Assembly: GCA_023395255.1 (NCBI GenBank)
Contig: JAEWZN010000003.1
Span: 400,564-464,563, forward strand
DNA length: 64,000 nt
Reading direction: 5' to 3'
Source of the DNA: Deferribacteres bacterium
GTDB taxonomy: Bacteria; Chrysiogenota; Deferribacteres; Deferribacterales; Geovibrionaceae
Position 1 is the stretch's first letter. Every line of letters begins with the position of its first letter. The position numbers were made by a program, and so were the translations under genes. The notes beneath the pieces were generated by a model that was not told the origin of the DNA, searched no databases, and saw only the letters and a list, made by a program, of their open reading frames with translations. Below are positions 9,028-17,301 of this stretch, piece by piece.

Positions 9028-9636
9028 TTATTCACCTGTTTTTCTTATTCCTATCACGCAGGAGAGAGCATCCTCCGGGATCGGCTCATCCGGCGTTATT
9101 TTGTGTATTATCTCATTATCAAGACTGAGGTTTGCGGCCACCCAAAGTTCAAAGCCTTTTATCAGGCGGCTGTTTTCCTCCAGAATTTTTTTGGGATTAT
9201 TCACTTTGTCGCAGAGGATGAGAAACTTATCCGCGTTCACTGCTTTTTCACTGTCAAATCCGCCGCGTCCGTGGGCTGAGAGAAAAACAGCGTCCTCCCA
9301 CGGTTCGGCTATGGCTGCGAATGCCGCCTGAACAACACTTACACCTTCTATTACCCTGACATTTTCCCTGCCGAACTCCTTCACAACGGATTTTGCGAGG
9401 CTGAAAAATCCCGCATCCCCCGTGACAAGCACACCTATGCGCAGGCCTCTGTTGGTTCTTATAAATTCCAGAGTGCCGCTTATCAGCGGTTCCGGTTCGT
9501 GGTAGGGTACACTGACCCAGCTTCTGAATCTTTCCGCGCCCACCGCGAGGTCTATTTCGCTGAGCGCTTTTTTCGCCTTCCCCGTGAGCATGTCAGGGTG
9601 TCCGGTTCCGGTGGAGATTATGTATATATCAGGCAC
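9028..9636 (-). CDS. cbiE: Cobalt-precorrin-7 C5-methyltransferase (CbiE, no CbiT domain)
   Basis: 202 residues, GTG start at 9636 with AGGA upstream. It matches the CbiE half of CobL: IYIISTGTGHPDMLTGKAKK at the start, VLVTGDAGFFSLAKSV near residues 70-83, and IEGVSVVQAAFAAI. It methylates C5. The protein ends where a CobL would continue into the CbiT domain (C15 methylation and decarboxylation). No separate cbiT is found next to it or elsewhere in the window. It overlaps cbiD by 8 bases. Confidence 0.92.
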   Translation of the reverse strand: MPDIYIISTGTGHPDMLTGKAKKALSEIDLAVGAERFRSWVSVPYHEPEPLISGTLEFIRTNRGLRIGVLVTGDAGFFSLAKSVVKEFGRENVRVIEGVSVVQAAFAAIAEPWEDAVFLSAHGRGGFDSEKAVNADKFLILCDKVNNPKKILEENSRLIKGFELWVAANLSLDNEIIHKITPDEPIPEDALSCVIGIRKTGE

Positions 9637-10609
9637 TGCAGGTTCCTATGAGATCACCTTTCATATTAAACAGAAGAACATCCGTCCTCTTAAAGCCGTA
9701 ATCCATCCTCACGCGTCCGCTTATCAGTTCCGCTATTCTGCCGAAACCTTCCGGATGAGTGAGGCAGATTTCCTCTACCGTGTTGAAGTCTCCGCTGAGA
9801 CTAAGAGCCCGGCTCACAAACCCCTGCGCCTGCGGTGAAGCGGCTGAGTGGGTGTTGTAATGCCCCATGGCGAGTTTGGCGAGTTTGCCCGGATGCCCGG
9901 CGAGTGTGACCTCGCTTACGCCCTTTGAGCGCAGATAGCTGAACGCCTCACCGAAGTAGTTGCTTACCATCACCGCCTCGTCATCAGGATAAACGGCCTG
10001 AAGGTGTTTTTCGCCTATTTTGCCCGCAACAAGTGTTATGTGTCTGTTTTCAGCGAGCTTGACATCTATTTCGCACCTGAAGGAATCCACCAGTGCATCC
10101 ACGCTCATGGGATGAACAATCCCCGTTGTGCCGATTATGGATATACCGCCTGTTATCCCTATGCGCTCATTGAATGTACGCTCAGCGAGCCTTTCCCCTT
10201 CGGGTACGGATATTGTTACCACTGCACCGTTTTCTGTCCCTATGACTTCGCGGACATTCTGCTCAATCATCATGCGCGGCACAGGATTTATTGCCGCTTC
10301 TCCCACAGGGATCTGCAGACCGGCCTTGGTTACTCTGCCTACGCCTCTGCCCCCTGTGATTTCGATTCTGCCGCTGCTGTTCAGCCGCACACTGGCGTGT
10401 ATCTCCGCCCCGTGGGTAACGTCCGGGTCATCGCCCGAATCCTTTACTGTAAAAGCGCCCTCAGCCGAGCAGCTAACGGGTATTCTCATTCGGCTGCCGT
10501 CCGGCATGATCACATCTGCGCAGTCAGTCCATATTCCGCTTATGATGAAGTCTGCGTGTGCTCTTGCCGCTGCCGCTGCCGCTGTGCCTGTGGTAAATCC
10601 TTTTCGCAT
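9629..10609 (-). CDS. cbiD: Cobalt-precorrin-5B C1-methyltransferase
   Basis: 326 residues; CbiD is specific to the anaerobic pathway and methylates C1. Diagnostic segments are the N-terminal RKGFTTGTAAAAAARAHA, DSGDDPDVTHGAEI, the GGRGVGRVTKAGLQIPVGE block with NPVPR following, GTTGIVHPMS, and LAGHPGKLAKLAMGHYNTHS. It is the first gene of the leftward cbiD-E-F-G-H-J operon and is divergent from the riboswitch-controlled cbiK. No riboswitch is visible on its own strand. Confidence 0.95.
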   Translation of the reverse strand: MRKGFTTGTAAAAAARAHADFIISGIWTDCADVIMPDGSRMRIPVSCSAEGAFTVKDSGDDPDVTHGAEIHASVRLNSSGRIEITGGRGVGRVTKAGLQIPVGEAAINPVPRMMIEQNVREVIGTENGAVVTISVPEGERLAERTFNERIGITGGISIIGTTGIVHPMSVDALVDSFRCEIDVKLAENRHITLVAGKIGEKHLQAVYPDDEAVMVSNYFGEAFSYLRSKGVSEVTLAGHPGKLAKLAMGHYNTHSAASPQAQGFVSRALSLSGDFNTVEEICLTHPEGFGRIAELISGRVRMDYGFKRTDVLLFNMKGDLIGTCSA

Positions 10610-10694
10610 TTTGAAATGGTGTTCCGAAATAAAATATGTGTCAAGGAGAATTATATTGACTTATCCGCCGCGTTTGGCCGAAAATGCGTCAGAT

Positions 10695-10862
10695 ATACGA
10701 GGTGGAGACAGAAACAGGGAATTTGGTTAGAATCCAAAACAGTCCCGCTACTGTAACCGGAACGAACCCGCGTAAGCCACTGTCTGTTAGAAGGATGGGA
10801 AGGTGCGGAATTAGGCGGCTTTTTTTAAATGCCGTGCCGGAAGTCAGGATACCTGTTCTGTT
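10695..10862 (+). promoter_or_regulatory. Cobalamin riboswitch ahead of cbiK operon
   Basis: The 348-base gap between cbiD and cbiK contains the conserved cobalamin aptamer parts in order: CAGGGAATTTGGTT (10714-10727), CCCGCTACTGTAACCGG (10744-10760), the B12 box AAGCCACTG (10774-10782), GGGAAGGTGCGG (10797-10808) and AAGTCAGGATACCTG (10841-10855). The outer P1 stem can form between CAGAAACAGG (10709-10718) and CCTGTTCTG (10852-10860). Aptamers of this family bind adenosyl- or methylcobalamin and shut off downstream expression. The stretch between the aptamer and the GTG at 10958 contains a GCAGGA/TCCTGT hairpin but no clear U-tract, so control of translation is as likely as termination. Confidence 0.95.
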
Positions 10863-10957
10863 TGAACTTTACGAGGATGAAGGCACCAAAATATGCCCCC
10901 CCGCAGGATTTCCTGTCGCACCCGTATAAAATCCCAATTTTTTTAAAGGAGGAGTAT

Positions 10958-11920
10958 GTGAAGCACATATTCGCAGTGTTCCTTGCCTTTCTCGCTTTTA
11001 CGGGCGCAGTTCAGGCATCAGGAGGAGAAAAGGTAATGGAAGAGAAAACAGCAATCGTAATCGCATCATTCGGCACAACCTATGAAACAACTCTGGAGCC
11101 GATACTTGCCCTTGTGAGGGAAACTCAGCTTAAATATCCGGGAACGCCTGTTCGTCTGGCTTTTACCTCAAATGTAATCCGCAGGATATGGAATGAAAGA
11201 GTCGCTGACACGGCTTACCGTAAGGCACACCCTCAGATTCCCGAAATGCTTTACGGCATTAAAAATGTTCTGGGCGTTATGGCGGATCTCCAGAACCTCG
11301 GCTACAGAAACATAGTTGTTCAGCCCACTCTGATAACGGATGGCGAGGAGTTCGCGGATATGACAGCTTATGTTGATGCCCTTGCCTCCATAAAAACACT
11401 TAAACCCAGACTCCAGCCCTTTGTTGCTGTGGGCATAGGCAAACCCCTCACCGGGGCTTACTCGCACGCAGAGCATCTGGAAGTGCTTGCTAAGGTTCTG
11501 GAATCTGACATTAAACAGGCAAAAGAGGCAAAGGCTGCCCTTGTTTATATGGGGCACGGGAACGAGCACATGTCTCAGGGGGCTTACTACGAGCTTGAGC
11601 TGATACTTAACCGCATGTACGGCGTTCCTGTTGCCATTGGTCTGGTGGAGGGGCTGCCGGATTATGAATCTGTTCTTGAAAAACTCACTGCCAAAAAGGT
11701 TAAAAACGTAATCCTCAGACCGCTTATGTATGTGGCGGGCGACCATGCCCAAAACGACATGGCGGGTGATGAGGAAGATTCATGGAAAGTAATGCTCACG
11801 AAATCAGGGTTTAATGTCACCCCTGTGCTGGAAGGCCTCGGCCATAAGGCAGCCGTGAGGCAGATTTTTATAAACCATCTTGAAGCCGCAGCAAAAGAAG
11901 CGGGGATAGAGCTTAAATAG
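10958..11920 (+). CDS. cbiK: Exported sirohydrochlorin cobaltochelatase (CbiK, periplasmic type)
   Basis: 320 residues from a GTG at 10958 preceded by AAAGGAGGAGTAT. The preceding ATG at 10956 is followed at once by a stop, and earlier in-frame ATGs lie within the riboswitch. Residues 1-21 form a Sec signal peptide (MKHIFAVFLAFLAFTGAVQA, then S). The mature part is a class II chelatase: IVIASFGTTYETT, VVQPTLITDGEEF, and YMGHGNEHMSQGAYYEL with metal-binding His residues. CbiK inserts cobalt (or iron) into sirohydrochlorin. A signal peptide is unusual and matches the periplasmic CbiK-P described in Desulfovibrio. The gene leads an operon of ABC transporters and is controlled by the upstream cobalamin riboswitch. 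A cytoplasmic form starting at the Met at 11037 is possible but lacks an equally good ribosome-binding site. Confidence 0.9.
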   Translation: MKHIFAVFLAFLAFTGAVQASGGEKVMEEKTAIVIASFGTTYETTLEPILALVRETQLKYPGTPVRLAFTSNVIRRIWNERVADTAYRKAHPQIPEMLYGIKNVLGVMADLQNLGYRNIVVQPTLITDGEEFADMTAYVDALASIKTLKPRLQPFVAVGIGKPLTGAYSHAEHLEVLAKVLESDIKQAKEAKAALVYMGHGNEHMSQGAYYELELILNRMYGVPVAIGLVEGLPDYESVLEKLTAKKVKNVILRPLMYVAGDHAQNDMAGDEEDSWKVMLTKSGFNVTPVLEGLGHKAAVRQIFINHLEAAAKEAGIELK

Positions 11921-11921
11921 T

Positions 11922-12764
11922 ATGAATAAAATATCAGTAAGATCCCTTACCAAGGTTTTCGGCAGGCAGACTGCCGTTGACAAAATAAGCTTTGATGTGG
12001 AGGAGGGGAGTATACTTGCTCTCCTCGGTCCCAACGGGGCAGGTAAAACAACTACCATAAACATGCTGACCGGACTCACGATTCCCTCTTTCGGCGAAAT
12101 ACGCTACGGCGGAGAGATATTCGACCCGCAGAGCAGGCGGATTAAACAGACAATCGGCGTTGTTCCCCAGCATAACAGTGTGGACAGGGATCTTACTGTG
12201 TATCAGAACCTCAAGACCCATGCGATTCTGTTCGGCGCTGACAATATCAGAAGCAGGATAGAAAAAGCGCTGGAGTTTTCGGGTCTTTCCGCCCATGCGG
12301 ATAAAACAGCCGGAAACCTCTCCGGCGGGATGAAACGCAGGCTGATAATTGCCCGCGCCCTTCTGCATGAGCCTTCCGTACTTTTTCTGGATGAGCCTAC
12401 TGTGGGGCTTGATGCCTCTGTCCGCAGAACCATGTGGGACTTCATACGCAGCATAAATCAGGAAAAGCGATGTACAATCCTCCTTACAACTCACTACATC
12501 GAGGAAGCGGAACTGCTCTCTGACCGTGTGATGATTATGGATAAGGCTAAGATTGTCACAGAAGGCACAGCAGCAGAGCTTAAGGCAAAGGTCGGCAAAT
12601 GGGCGCTTGACATCTACAGAAACGGAAAAACGGAGACAGAGTTCTTTGAAACCCGTGAAGCCGGGCTTGAGCGGCTAGCATCACTGACGGAAACTGCCAG
12701 CATAAGGGAAACCAACCTTGAGGATGTCTATCTCACCATCACGGGAAGGAGGATAGACGCATGA
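11922..12764 (+). CDS. ABC-2 type exporter ATPase (first tetrapyrrole-linked copy)
   Basis: 280 residues. Walker A GPNGAGKTTT is near residues 37-46, the signature LSGGMKRR near 140, Walker B VLFLDEPTVGLD near 160 and a switch His in LLTTHYIEEAE. The C-terminal 60 residues are the regulatory tail common in DrrA/NodI-like ATPases, which power small-molecule export through a two-subunit ABC-2 permease. It follows cbiK by one base and overlaps the permease gene by ATGA. The substrate is unknown. Position between a chelatase and a B12/haem-type importer suggests a tetrapyrrole or metal complex. Confidence 0.9.
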   Translation: MNKISVRSLTKVFGRQTAVDKISFDVEEGSILALLGPNGAGKTTTINMLTGLTIPSFGEIRYGGEIFDPQSRRIKQTIGVVPQHNSVDRDLTVYQNLKTHAILFGADNIRSRIEKALEFSGLSAHADKTAGNLSGGMKRRLIIARALLHEPSVLFLDEPTVGLDASVRRTMWDFIRSINQEKRCTILLTTHYIEEAELLSDRVMIMDKAKIVTEGTAAELKAKVGKWALDIYRNGKTETEFFETREAGLERLASLTETASIRETNLEDVYLTITGRRIDA

Positions 12765-13498
12765 ACGGCATAAAAGGGGTTTTATACCGCGAAACCAGAG
12801 TTCTGCGCAGCAGGTTCTGGAAGGTGCTTGTCTCATCCGCCGTATCGCCTTTTCTGTTCCTTCTTGCCTTCGGGTACGGAATAGGGCGGTTCGCCTCTGT
12901 TGACGGTGTTGATTATCTTACGTTTCTTATACCCGGACTGATTGCCATGAGCAGCCTGAACCAGAGCTACGGTATTTCAGGCGAAATAAATATTTCCAGA
13001 TTTTACTTCAAGGTTTTTGACGAATACCTCCTTGCTCCTGTGAGCAGATGGGAGATAGTTGCGGGCGAAATGCTCTACGGTGTCATCAAAGGGCTTATCC
13101 CTGTCGGTATTATTCTGCTTTACGGAGTTATTGCCGGAGCTGGGCTTAAGATCAGCCCTATGTTTGTGCCTGTGATGTTTGTTCATCTTGTTGTGTTCTC
13201 TCTGCTGGGGATAATTGTAGCCCTTGTGGTTAAAAACCACGGAGATCAGATGTCGGTGAACACTTTTGTGATAACACCTATGATATTCCTCTCAGGCACT
13301 TTTTACCCGGTGGATAAAATGCCTCTCATCGCAAAGCTGATAGCGCATATTTCCCCGCTGACTTATTCCACTCAGCTTATAAGGTGTTCCCTCATAGGCA
13401 CTGAGTGCGATGTGCTTCTTAATATGGGAGTGATGCTCACTGTTGCCGCAGTGCTCTTTATTACAGCAGGGCGGATTCTGAAAGGGGTTGAGGGTTGA
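12761..13498 (+). CDS. ABC-2 type exporter permease (first copy)
   Basis: 245 residues with six predicted membrane segments and the DrrB/NodJ-like FLSGTFYPVDKMP loop near residues 178-190, typical of ABC-2 permeases. It pairs with the ATPase just upstream (ATGA overlap), and its stop overlaps the TTG start of the FecCD-type permease. A paralogue with the same FSGTFYPVDNLP loop occurs at 27081-27842, again paired with an ATPase and next to a second importer. Confidence 0.88.
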   Translation: MNGIKGVLYRETRVLRSRFWKVLVSSAVSPFLFLLAFGYGIGRFASVDGVDYLTFLIPGLIAMSSLNQSYGISGEINISRFYFKVFDEYLLAPVSRWEIVAGEMLYGVIKGLIPVGIILLYGVIAGAGLKISPMFVPVMFVHLVVFSLLGIIVALVVKNHGDQMSVNTFVITPMIFLSGTFYPVDKMPLIAKLIAHISPLTYSTQLIRCSLIGTECDVLLNMGVMLTVAAVLFITAGRILKGVEG

Positions 13499-14445
13499 GA
13501 GCCTTTTGGCTTTTCATCCTCTTTTGTGTATGCGCGGCGGCGGCTTTTGTCGGCTCCACGGATATAAGCCATTTCCGCACCGATGAGGTGCAGAGGGATA
13601 TTCTTCTGAATATGCGCATGCCGCGGGTTGTTTTCGCCGGGCTTACCGGCGCTATGCTGGGCTTAAGCGGTTCAATATATCAGCTTGTTCTGCGCAACCC
13701 CCTGGCGGACAGCTTTACCACAGGCGCGGCATCATCCGCCGCTCTGGGAGCAGTTGTGGCCATTGCTGTCGGTCTTCCGGCCGATCTCGCGTCCCCTGTG
13801 GCTCTTGCCACGGGTCTCGGCGGGCTGATGCTGGTTTACGGAGTGTCATACCGCAGAAGCGGCATAAGCCCCGTTACGATGATTCTGGCAGGTGTGGTGC
13901 TGAATATAGTTGCCTCATCGGTGATCGGCTTCGTCAAATTCTTTTTTGAAGAGTCTTTAACGTCCATCGTCTTCTGGCTGATGGGCGGCTTTTATATGAT
14001 TACATGGGCTAAGGCCGCTTTTGCGGCGGCTGTTTTCTGTCTGTGTGCGGGATATTTCCGTTTAAGGGCGCACCCTTTGAACATACTTGCCCTTGATGAA
14101 ATGTCCGCAGAGACCTCAGGCGTTAATGTGCGCGCCGAAAGGATGAGGGCGTTTGTGTTTTCTACCGCTCTTGTGGCCGTTTCGGTGAGTTTTACAGGGC
14201 TTATAGGCTTTGTGGGGCTTATTGTTCCGCACATAGCCCGAAGCTTTTACGGCAGTGATGTGAGGCAGGGGATATTCTACTCCTCCGTTTTCGGTGCTCT
14301 GCTTATGGTAACTGCGGATGCTGTCGCCAGAACCGTTATCCCGAACGGAGCCGAGCTTCCTGTGGGGATAGTGACCGCTGTTCTGGGCGGAGTGTTTTTT
14401 CTCTACATGCTCCGCAGCAGGCAGACGGAGATGTGGCATGATTGA
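13495..14445 (+). CDS. FecCD-family permease of a B12/haem/siderophore importer (first copy)
   Basis: 316 residues, TTG start at 13495 overlapping the preceding TGA. It shows about nine or ten membrane helices and the FecCD/BtuC signatures RMPRVVFAGLTGAMLGLSGS, NPLADSFTTG and the coupling-helix region GFVGLIVPHIARSF near residues 238-251. The C-terminal PNGAELPVGIVTAVLGGVFFL is also typical. It forms an importer with the following ATPase and binding protein. The family carries B12, haem and siderophores. The B12 riboswitch upstream points to corrinoids, but the substrate is not readable from the sequence. Confidence 0.9.
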   Translation: MRAFWLFILFCVCAAAAFVGSTDISHFRTDEVQRDILLNMRMPRVVFAGLTGAMLGLSGSIYQLVLRNPLADSFTTGAASSAALGAVVAIAVGLPADLASPVALATGLGGLMLVYGVSYRRSGISPVTMILAGVVLNIVASSVIGFVKFFFEESLTSIVFWLMGGFYMITWAKAAFAAAVFCLCAGYFRLRAHPLNILALDEMSAETSGVNVRAERMRAFVFSTALVAVSVSFTGLIGFVGLIVPHIARSFYGSDVRQGIFYSSVFGALLMVTADAVARTVIPNGAELPVGIVTAVLGGVFFLYMLRSRQTEMWHD

Positions 14446-15151
14446 GATCAGAAGCCTTGAGTTCAGGCGGGGCGGTTTTACACTCAGTGTGCCGGATCTT
14501 GCTGTCCATAAAGGCGAAAAGATAGCCCTCATAGGTGAGAACGGTTCGGGCAAAAGCACGCTTCTGCATATCATTGCAGGGCTTATACCCGCTGAGGGAG
14601 TCAGCTTCAGCGGAAAAGAACTGGGCAGAACAGGCAGAAAGGAACGTGCGGAGATGATAGCCTTCATGCCTCAGCTTCCGTCTGTTGTGTTCCCTTTCAC
14701 AGTGTTTGAAGTTGTGCGTCTGGGGGCTTATGCCGCAGGGTATATGAAGGATGCGGACGGACTCACGGAAGAGGTTCTGCGGCTGACTGCTCTCACCGAA
14801 CTGCGGGACAGAGCCTTCACGGAGCTTTCCGGCGGGGAGAAAAGGAGGGTGATGACAGCCCGTGCCCTTAATCAGCGGACGGATGTTCTCCTGTTGGATG
14901 AGCCTGTATCCATGCTTGATGTAAGGCATTCTCTGGAGATTCTGAACCTGCTCACATGTTCCGGCAGAACACTTATCGCCTCCATGCACGAAGTGAATCT
15001 GTCGGTGAAGTATTTTGACAGGATATGGATGATGAATAAAGGAAAACTGATATATGACGTACCCGCGGAAAAAGCGGATGCATCCATGCTTTCGGAGGTT
15101 TTTAATGTTCAGGCTGTTTCTCACGCTGATCATTTTACTTTCAGCATTTAG
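14438..15151 (+). CDS. FecE/BtuD-type importer ATPase (first copy)
   Basis: 237 residues. Walker A GENGSGKST is near residues 34-42, the Q-loop in FMPQLPS near 79, signature LSGGEKRR near 130, Walker B VLLLDEPVSMLD near 150 and the switch His in SMHEVNL. It overlaps the permease gene by 8 bases and the binding-protein gene by 47 bases, so the three are tightly co-translated. Domain order and context match FecCDE-type importers for B12, haem or siderophores. Confidence 0.9.
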   Translation: MIEIRSLEFRRGGFTLSVPDLAVHKGEKIALIGENGSGKSTLLHIIAGLIPAEGVSFSGKELGRTGRKERAEMIAFMPQLPSVVFPFTVFEVVRLGAYAAGYMKDADGLTEEVLRLTALTELRDRAFTELSGGEKRRVMTARALNQRTDVLLLDEPVSMLDVRHSLEILNLLTCSGRTLIASMHEVNLSVKYFDRIWMMNKGKLIYDVPAEKADASMLSEVFNVQAVSHADHFTFSI

Positions 15152-15890
15152 CGCATTCGCCGCCGAAAGGGTGGTGATACTGGCTCCCGCCGCCGCAGAT
15201 ATTTTTTACAGACTGGGCGCGGGCGGCAGGGTTGTCGGTGTTACTAAGAATGTTACAGAGTTTCCGGCTGCTGTGAAGGTCGGTACGCACATCCGCCCCA
15301 ATGCGGAAATAATACGCTCTCTGAGGCCTGATCTGATAATTACCGGGTCGGCCGATGAATATTACGCGGATGCTGTTAAGGCTATCACCGGAGCCTCGGT
15401 TTATAAGTATGACCCGCTGAGCCTTGAGGAGATCCTCGCTGCCGCGGCAGAGATAGGGGAGCTCACGGGAAGGCGGGCGGAAGCCGCCGCACTTACTGCG
15501 GAACTGAAAGGGAAGCTGGCCTCCGTCAAGCCGCTTAAGTCAAAGCCGAAGGTGATATACGAAGTCAGCCAGCTTCCCTACACTGTTGCGGGAAGAGGGA
15601 ATGTGGTTACAGCGGTGATCAGAGCCGCAGGCGGGGAGATGGCTGCGGATGCGGACGGCAAGCTTGTGAAGCTGTCTCTGGAAAAGGCGGTTGCGCTCAG
15701 GCCGGATGTTTACATATGGCAGACGGGACCCATGAACCGCAACCCTGTTGAGCCATGGAAGCGGCCTGAATTTTCAAAAATGAAAACGAACTGGATACAT
15801 GCGGATGAAACGAAGTACTCAAGAGCCAACACAGGTTCTTTTGATGCGGTTCTTGAGCTTAATTCAGCGCTGAGGAAATTATATGAGTAA
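15105..15890 (+). CDS. Periplasmic binding protein of the first importer
   Basis: 261 residues from the ATG at 15105 with GGAGG six bases upstream. Earlier in-frame ATGs would add a charged sequence in front of a clear signal peptide (MFRLFLTLIILLSAFSAFA). The mature protein has the class III binding-protein fold of BtuF/FepB: RVVILAPAAADIFYRLGAG, LRPDLIITGSADEYY, and a long central helix rich in Ala. Shorter than many siderophore-binding proteins, it is close to BtuF/HmuT size. It overlaps the ATPase gene and the following SUMT gene. Confidence 0.88.
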   Translation: MFRLFLTLIILLSAFSAFAAERVVILAPAAADIFYRLGAGGRVVGVTKNVTEFPAAVKVGTHIRPNAEIIRSLRPDLIITGSADEYYADAVKAITGASVYKYDPLSLEEILAAAAEIGELTGRRAEAAALTAELKGKLASVKPLKSKPKVIYEVSQLPYTVAGRGNVVTAVIRAAGGEMAADADGKLVKLSLEKAVALRPDVYIWQTGPMNRNPVEPWKRPEFSKMKTNWIHADETKYSRANTGSFDAVLELNSALRKLYE

Positions 15891-16602
15891 AAAGCTTATT
15901 ATAGTGGGCGCGGGGCTTAACAGAGGCTCCATGACCCTTGCGGGTGCAGATGCTGTCAAATCGGCCGATGTTGTGCTGTATGACAGGCTGATTGATAAAA
16001 CCCTGCTTGAATATGCTTCCGGCACATGTATTGATGTAGGTAAGCATCCTTATGATAAAAACTGCATACTGCAGAAAGATATAAACGAAATCATAACGGC
16101 GCATCTCACGGAAGGCAAAACCGTTGTCCGCCTCAAAGGGGGGGACAGCTCTGTCTTTGCGCGCACCGCGGAAGAGGTTGAGGCTGCAAAGGCCGCCGGA
16201 GCAGATGTTGAGGTAATAGCGGGGGTGACTTCCGCCTCTGTTCTCTCCGCCAAGCTTAAAAGCGCCCTCACTGACCGCAGGAATATACCCGGCGTGGTGT
16301 TCATCACCGGACACACAAAGGAAGGCACTCTTGATGATGCGTACAACTGGGAGGCGCTTGCAAAGCTGGGACTCACCATAGTCGTGTACATGGGGGTTAA
16401 AAACCTCGGCGGAATAGCAGACAGGCTCATGAAAAACGGCATGGAGGCTTCTGTTCCCGTGCTCATAGGGGAAAATATCGAAACCGCCGGGGAACGGATA
16501 ATGTTCACCTCTCTGGGTGATGCGGGCAGGTTTGTTGAGGAAAATGCCGTCAAGCACCCGGCGACAATCATCATAGGGGAGATAGTTAACCATGCCGGAT
16601 AA
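15883..16602 (+). CDS. Divergent uroporphyrinogen-III C-methyltransferase (SUMT)
   Basis: 239 residues of the tetrapyrrole methylase family. It keeps VVLYDRLI, VRLKGGD near residues 80-86, IAGVTSASVLSAKLK, FITGHTKEG and VVYMGVKN, which mark SUMT rather than CbiL. SUMT makes precorrin-2 by methylating C2 and C7. Two conserved blocks are altered: the usual GAGPGDPELLT reads GAGLNRGSMT, and GGDPFVFGRGGEE reads GGDSSVFARTAEE. It may be a specialised or weak paralogue, or act on another tetrapyrrole. It overlaps the binding-protein gene by 8 bases and the adenosyltransferase by 11. Confidence 0.8.
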   Translation: MSKKLIIVGAGLNRGSMTLAGADAVKSADVVLYDRLIDKTLLEYASGTCIDVGKHPYDKNCILQKDINEIITAHLTEGKTVVRLKGGDSSVFARTAEEVEAAKAAGADVEVIAGVTSASVLSAKLKSALTDRRNIPGVVFITGHTKEGTLDDAYNWEALAKLGLTIVVYMGVKNLGGIADRLMKNGMEASVPVLIGENIETAGERIMFTSLGDAGRFVEENAVKHPATIIIGEIVNHAG

Positions 16603-17116
16603 CAGATCATGCGTGCATGTCTACACCGGAAACGGCAAGGGGAAAACCACGGCGGCTCTTGGGCTTGCCGTCCGCTGTGCCGGAGCGGGGTTCAGTGTGT
16701 ATTTCGGCCAGTTCCTGAAAGACGGCGATTATTCCGAAACCGAATCGCTGAGGCTGTTCGGCGGCAGGATAAAGCATGAGACCTTCGGCCGCGGAGGCTT
16801 CATAAAAGGGGAACCGTCCGGGGAAGATATAAGCATGGCGCATGAGGGTTTCCGGAGGGTGAAGGAGGCTGTTTTCTCAGGACTGTACAGGCTTGTGGCG
16901 GCGGATGAAATAAATGTCGCCGTATTTAAGGGGCTTATCAGTGCGGATGATGTGCTGGAGCTGATGAAAACCCTGCCCGAAGGGGTGGAGCTTGTGCTTA
17001 CCGGGCGTTACGCAGCGGAAGAGGTTATGGAGGCGGCTGATCTTGTAACTGAAATGCGTGAGGTTAAACATTACTATTCACAGGGCATCCCCGCCCGAAA
17101 AGGTATAGAGAAATAA
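16592..17116 (+). CDS. cobO: Cob(I)yrinic acid a,c-diamide adenosyltransferase (CobA/CobO/BtuR)
   Basis: 174 residues, standard size. It transfers the adenosyl group of ATP to reduced corrinoids. The P-loop YTGNGKGKTTAALGLAVR is at residues 11-28, followed by the family VYFGQFLKDG and the Walker-B-like LVAADEINVAV, then LVLTGRYA. It is the last gene of the riboswitch-led operon and ends just ahead of a strong terminator. It would serve both de novo cobalamin synthesis and adenosylation of imported corrinoids. Confidence 0.93.
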   Translation: MPDNRSCVHVYTGNGKGKTTAALGLAVRCAGAGFSVYFGQFLKDGDYSETESLRLFGGRIKHETFGRGGFIKGEPSGEDISMAHEGFRRVKEAVFSGLYRLVAADEINVAVFKGLISADDVLELMKTLPEGVELVLTGRYAAEEVMEAADLVTEMREVKHYYSQGIPARKGIEK

Positions 17117-17118
17117 CG

Positions 17119-17139
17119 GGCAGGCTCAAGCCTGCCTTT
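17119..17139 (+). terminator. Intrinsic terminator ending the cbiK-cobO operon
   Basis: A perfect 8-bp stem GGCAGGCT / AGCCTGCC (17119-17126 and 17129-17136) with a two-base loop is followed by TTT and a T-rich stretch (CCTTTCTTTTTTCTTT). It begins 2 bases after the cobO stop codon. Confidence 0.85.
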
Positions 17140-17243
17140 GTACATCCTTTCTTTTTTCTTTACAAATCTTACAAGTCTAAAAAAGTTTCAATACGCCATA
17201 AATATAACTACTATATTAGATAGATCTAATTATGTTAAAGATC

Positions 17244-17272
17244 TTGACAATTGTTAGTGGTCTTGATAATAA
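17244..17272 (+). promoter_or_regulatory. Sigma-70 type promoter of the exbB-tonB-haem operon
   Basis: TTGACA (17244-17249) and TAATAA (17267-17272) are separated by 17 bases, 30 bases before the exbB ATG. Two AGATCT palindromes (17222-17227 and 17239-17244) flank the region upstream. A Fur site would be expected for iron/haem genes, but I see no convincing 19-base Fur palindrome. Confidence 0.7.
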
Positions 17273-17301
17273 GGGCTGAGATTACTCAGGCGGAGGTTTG
17301 T

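Noticed and set aside
17140..17301. Fur box ahead of exbB
   Set aside because: The region is A/T-rich and contains AGATCT palindromes, but I could not find a 19-base sequence close to GATAATGATAATCATTATC.
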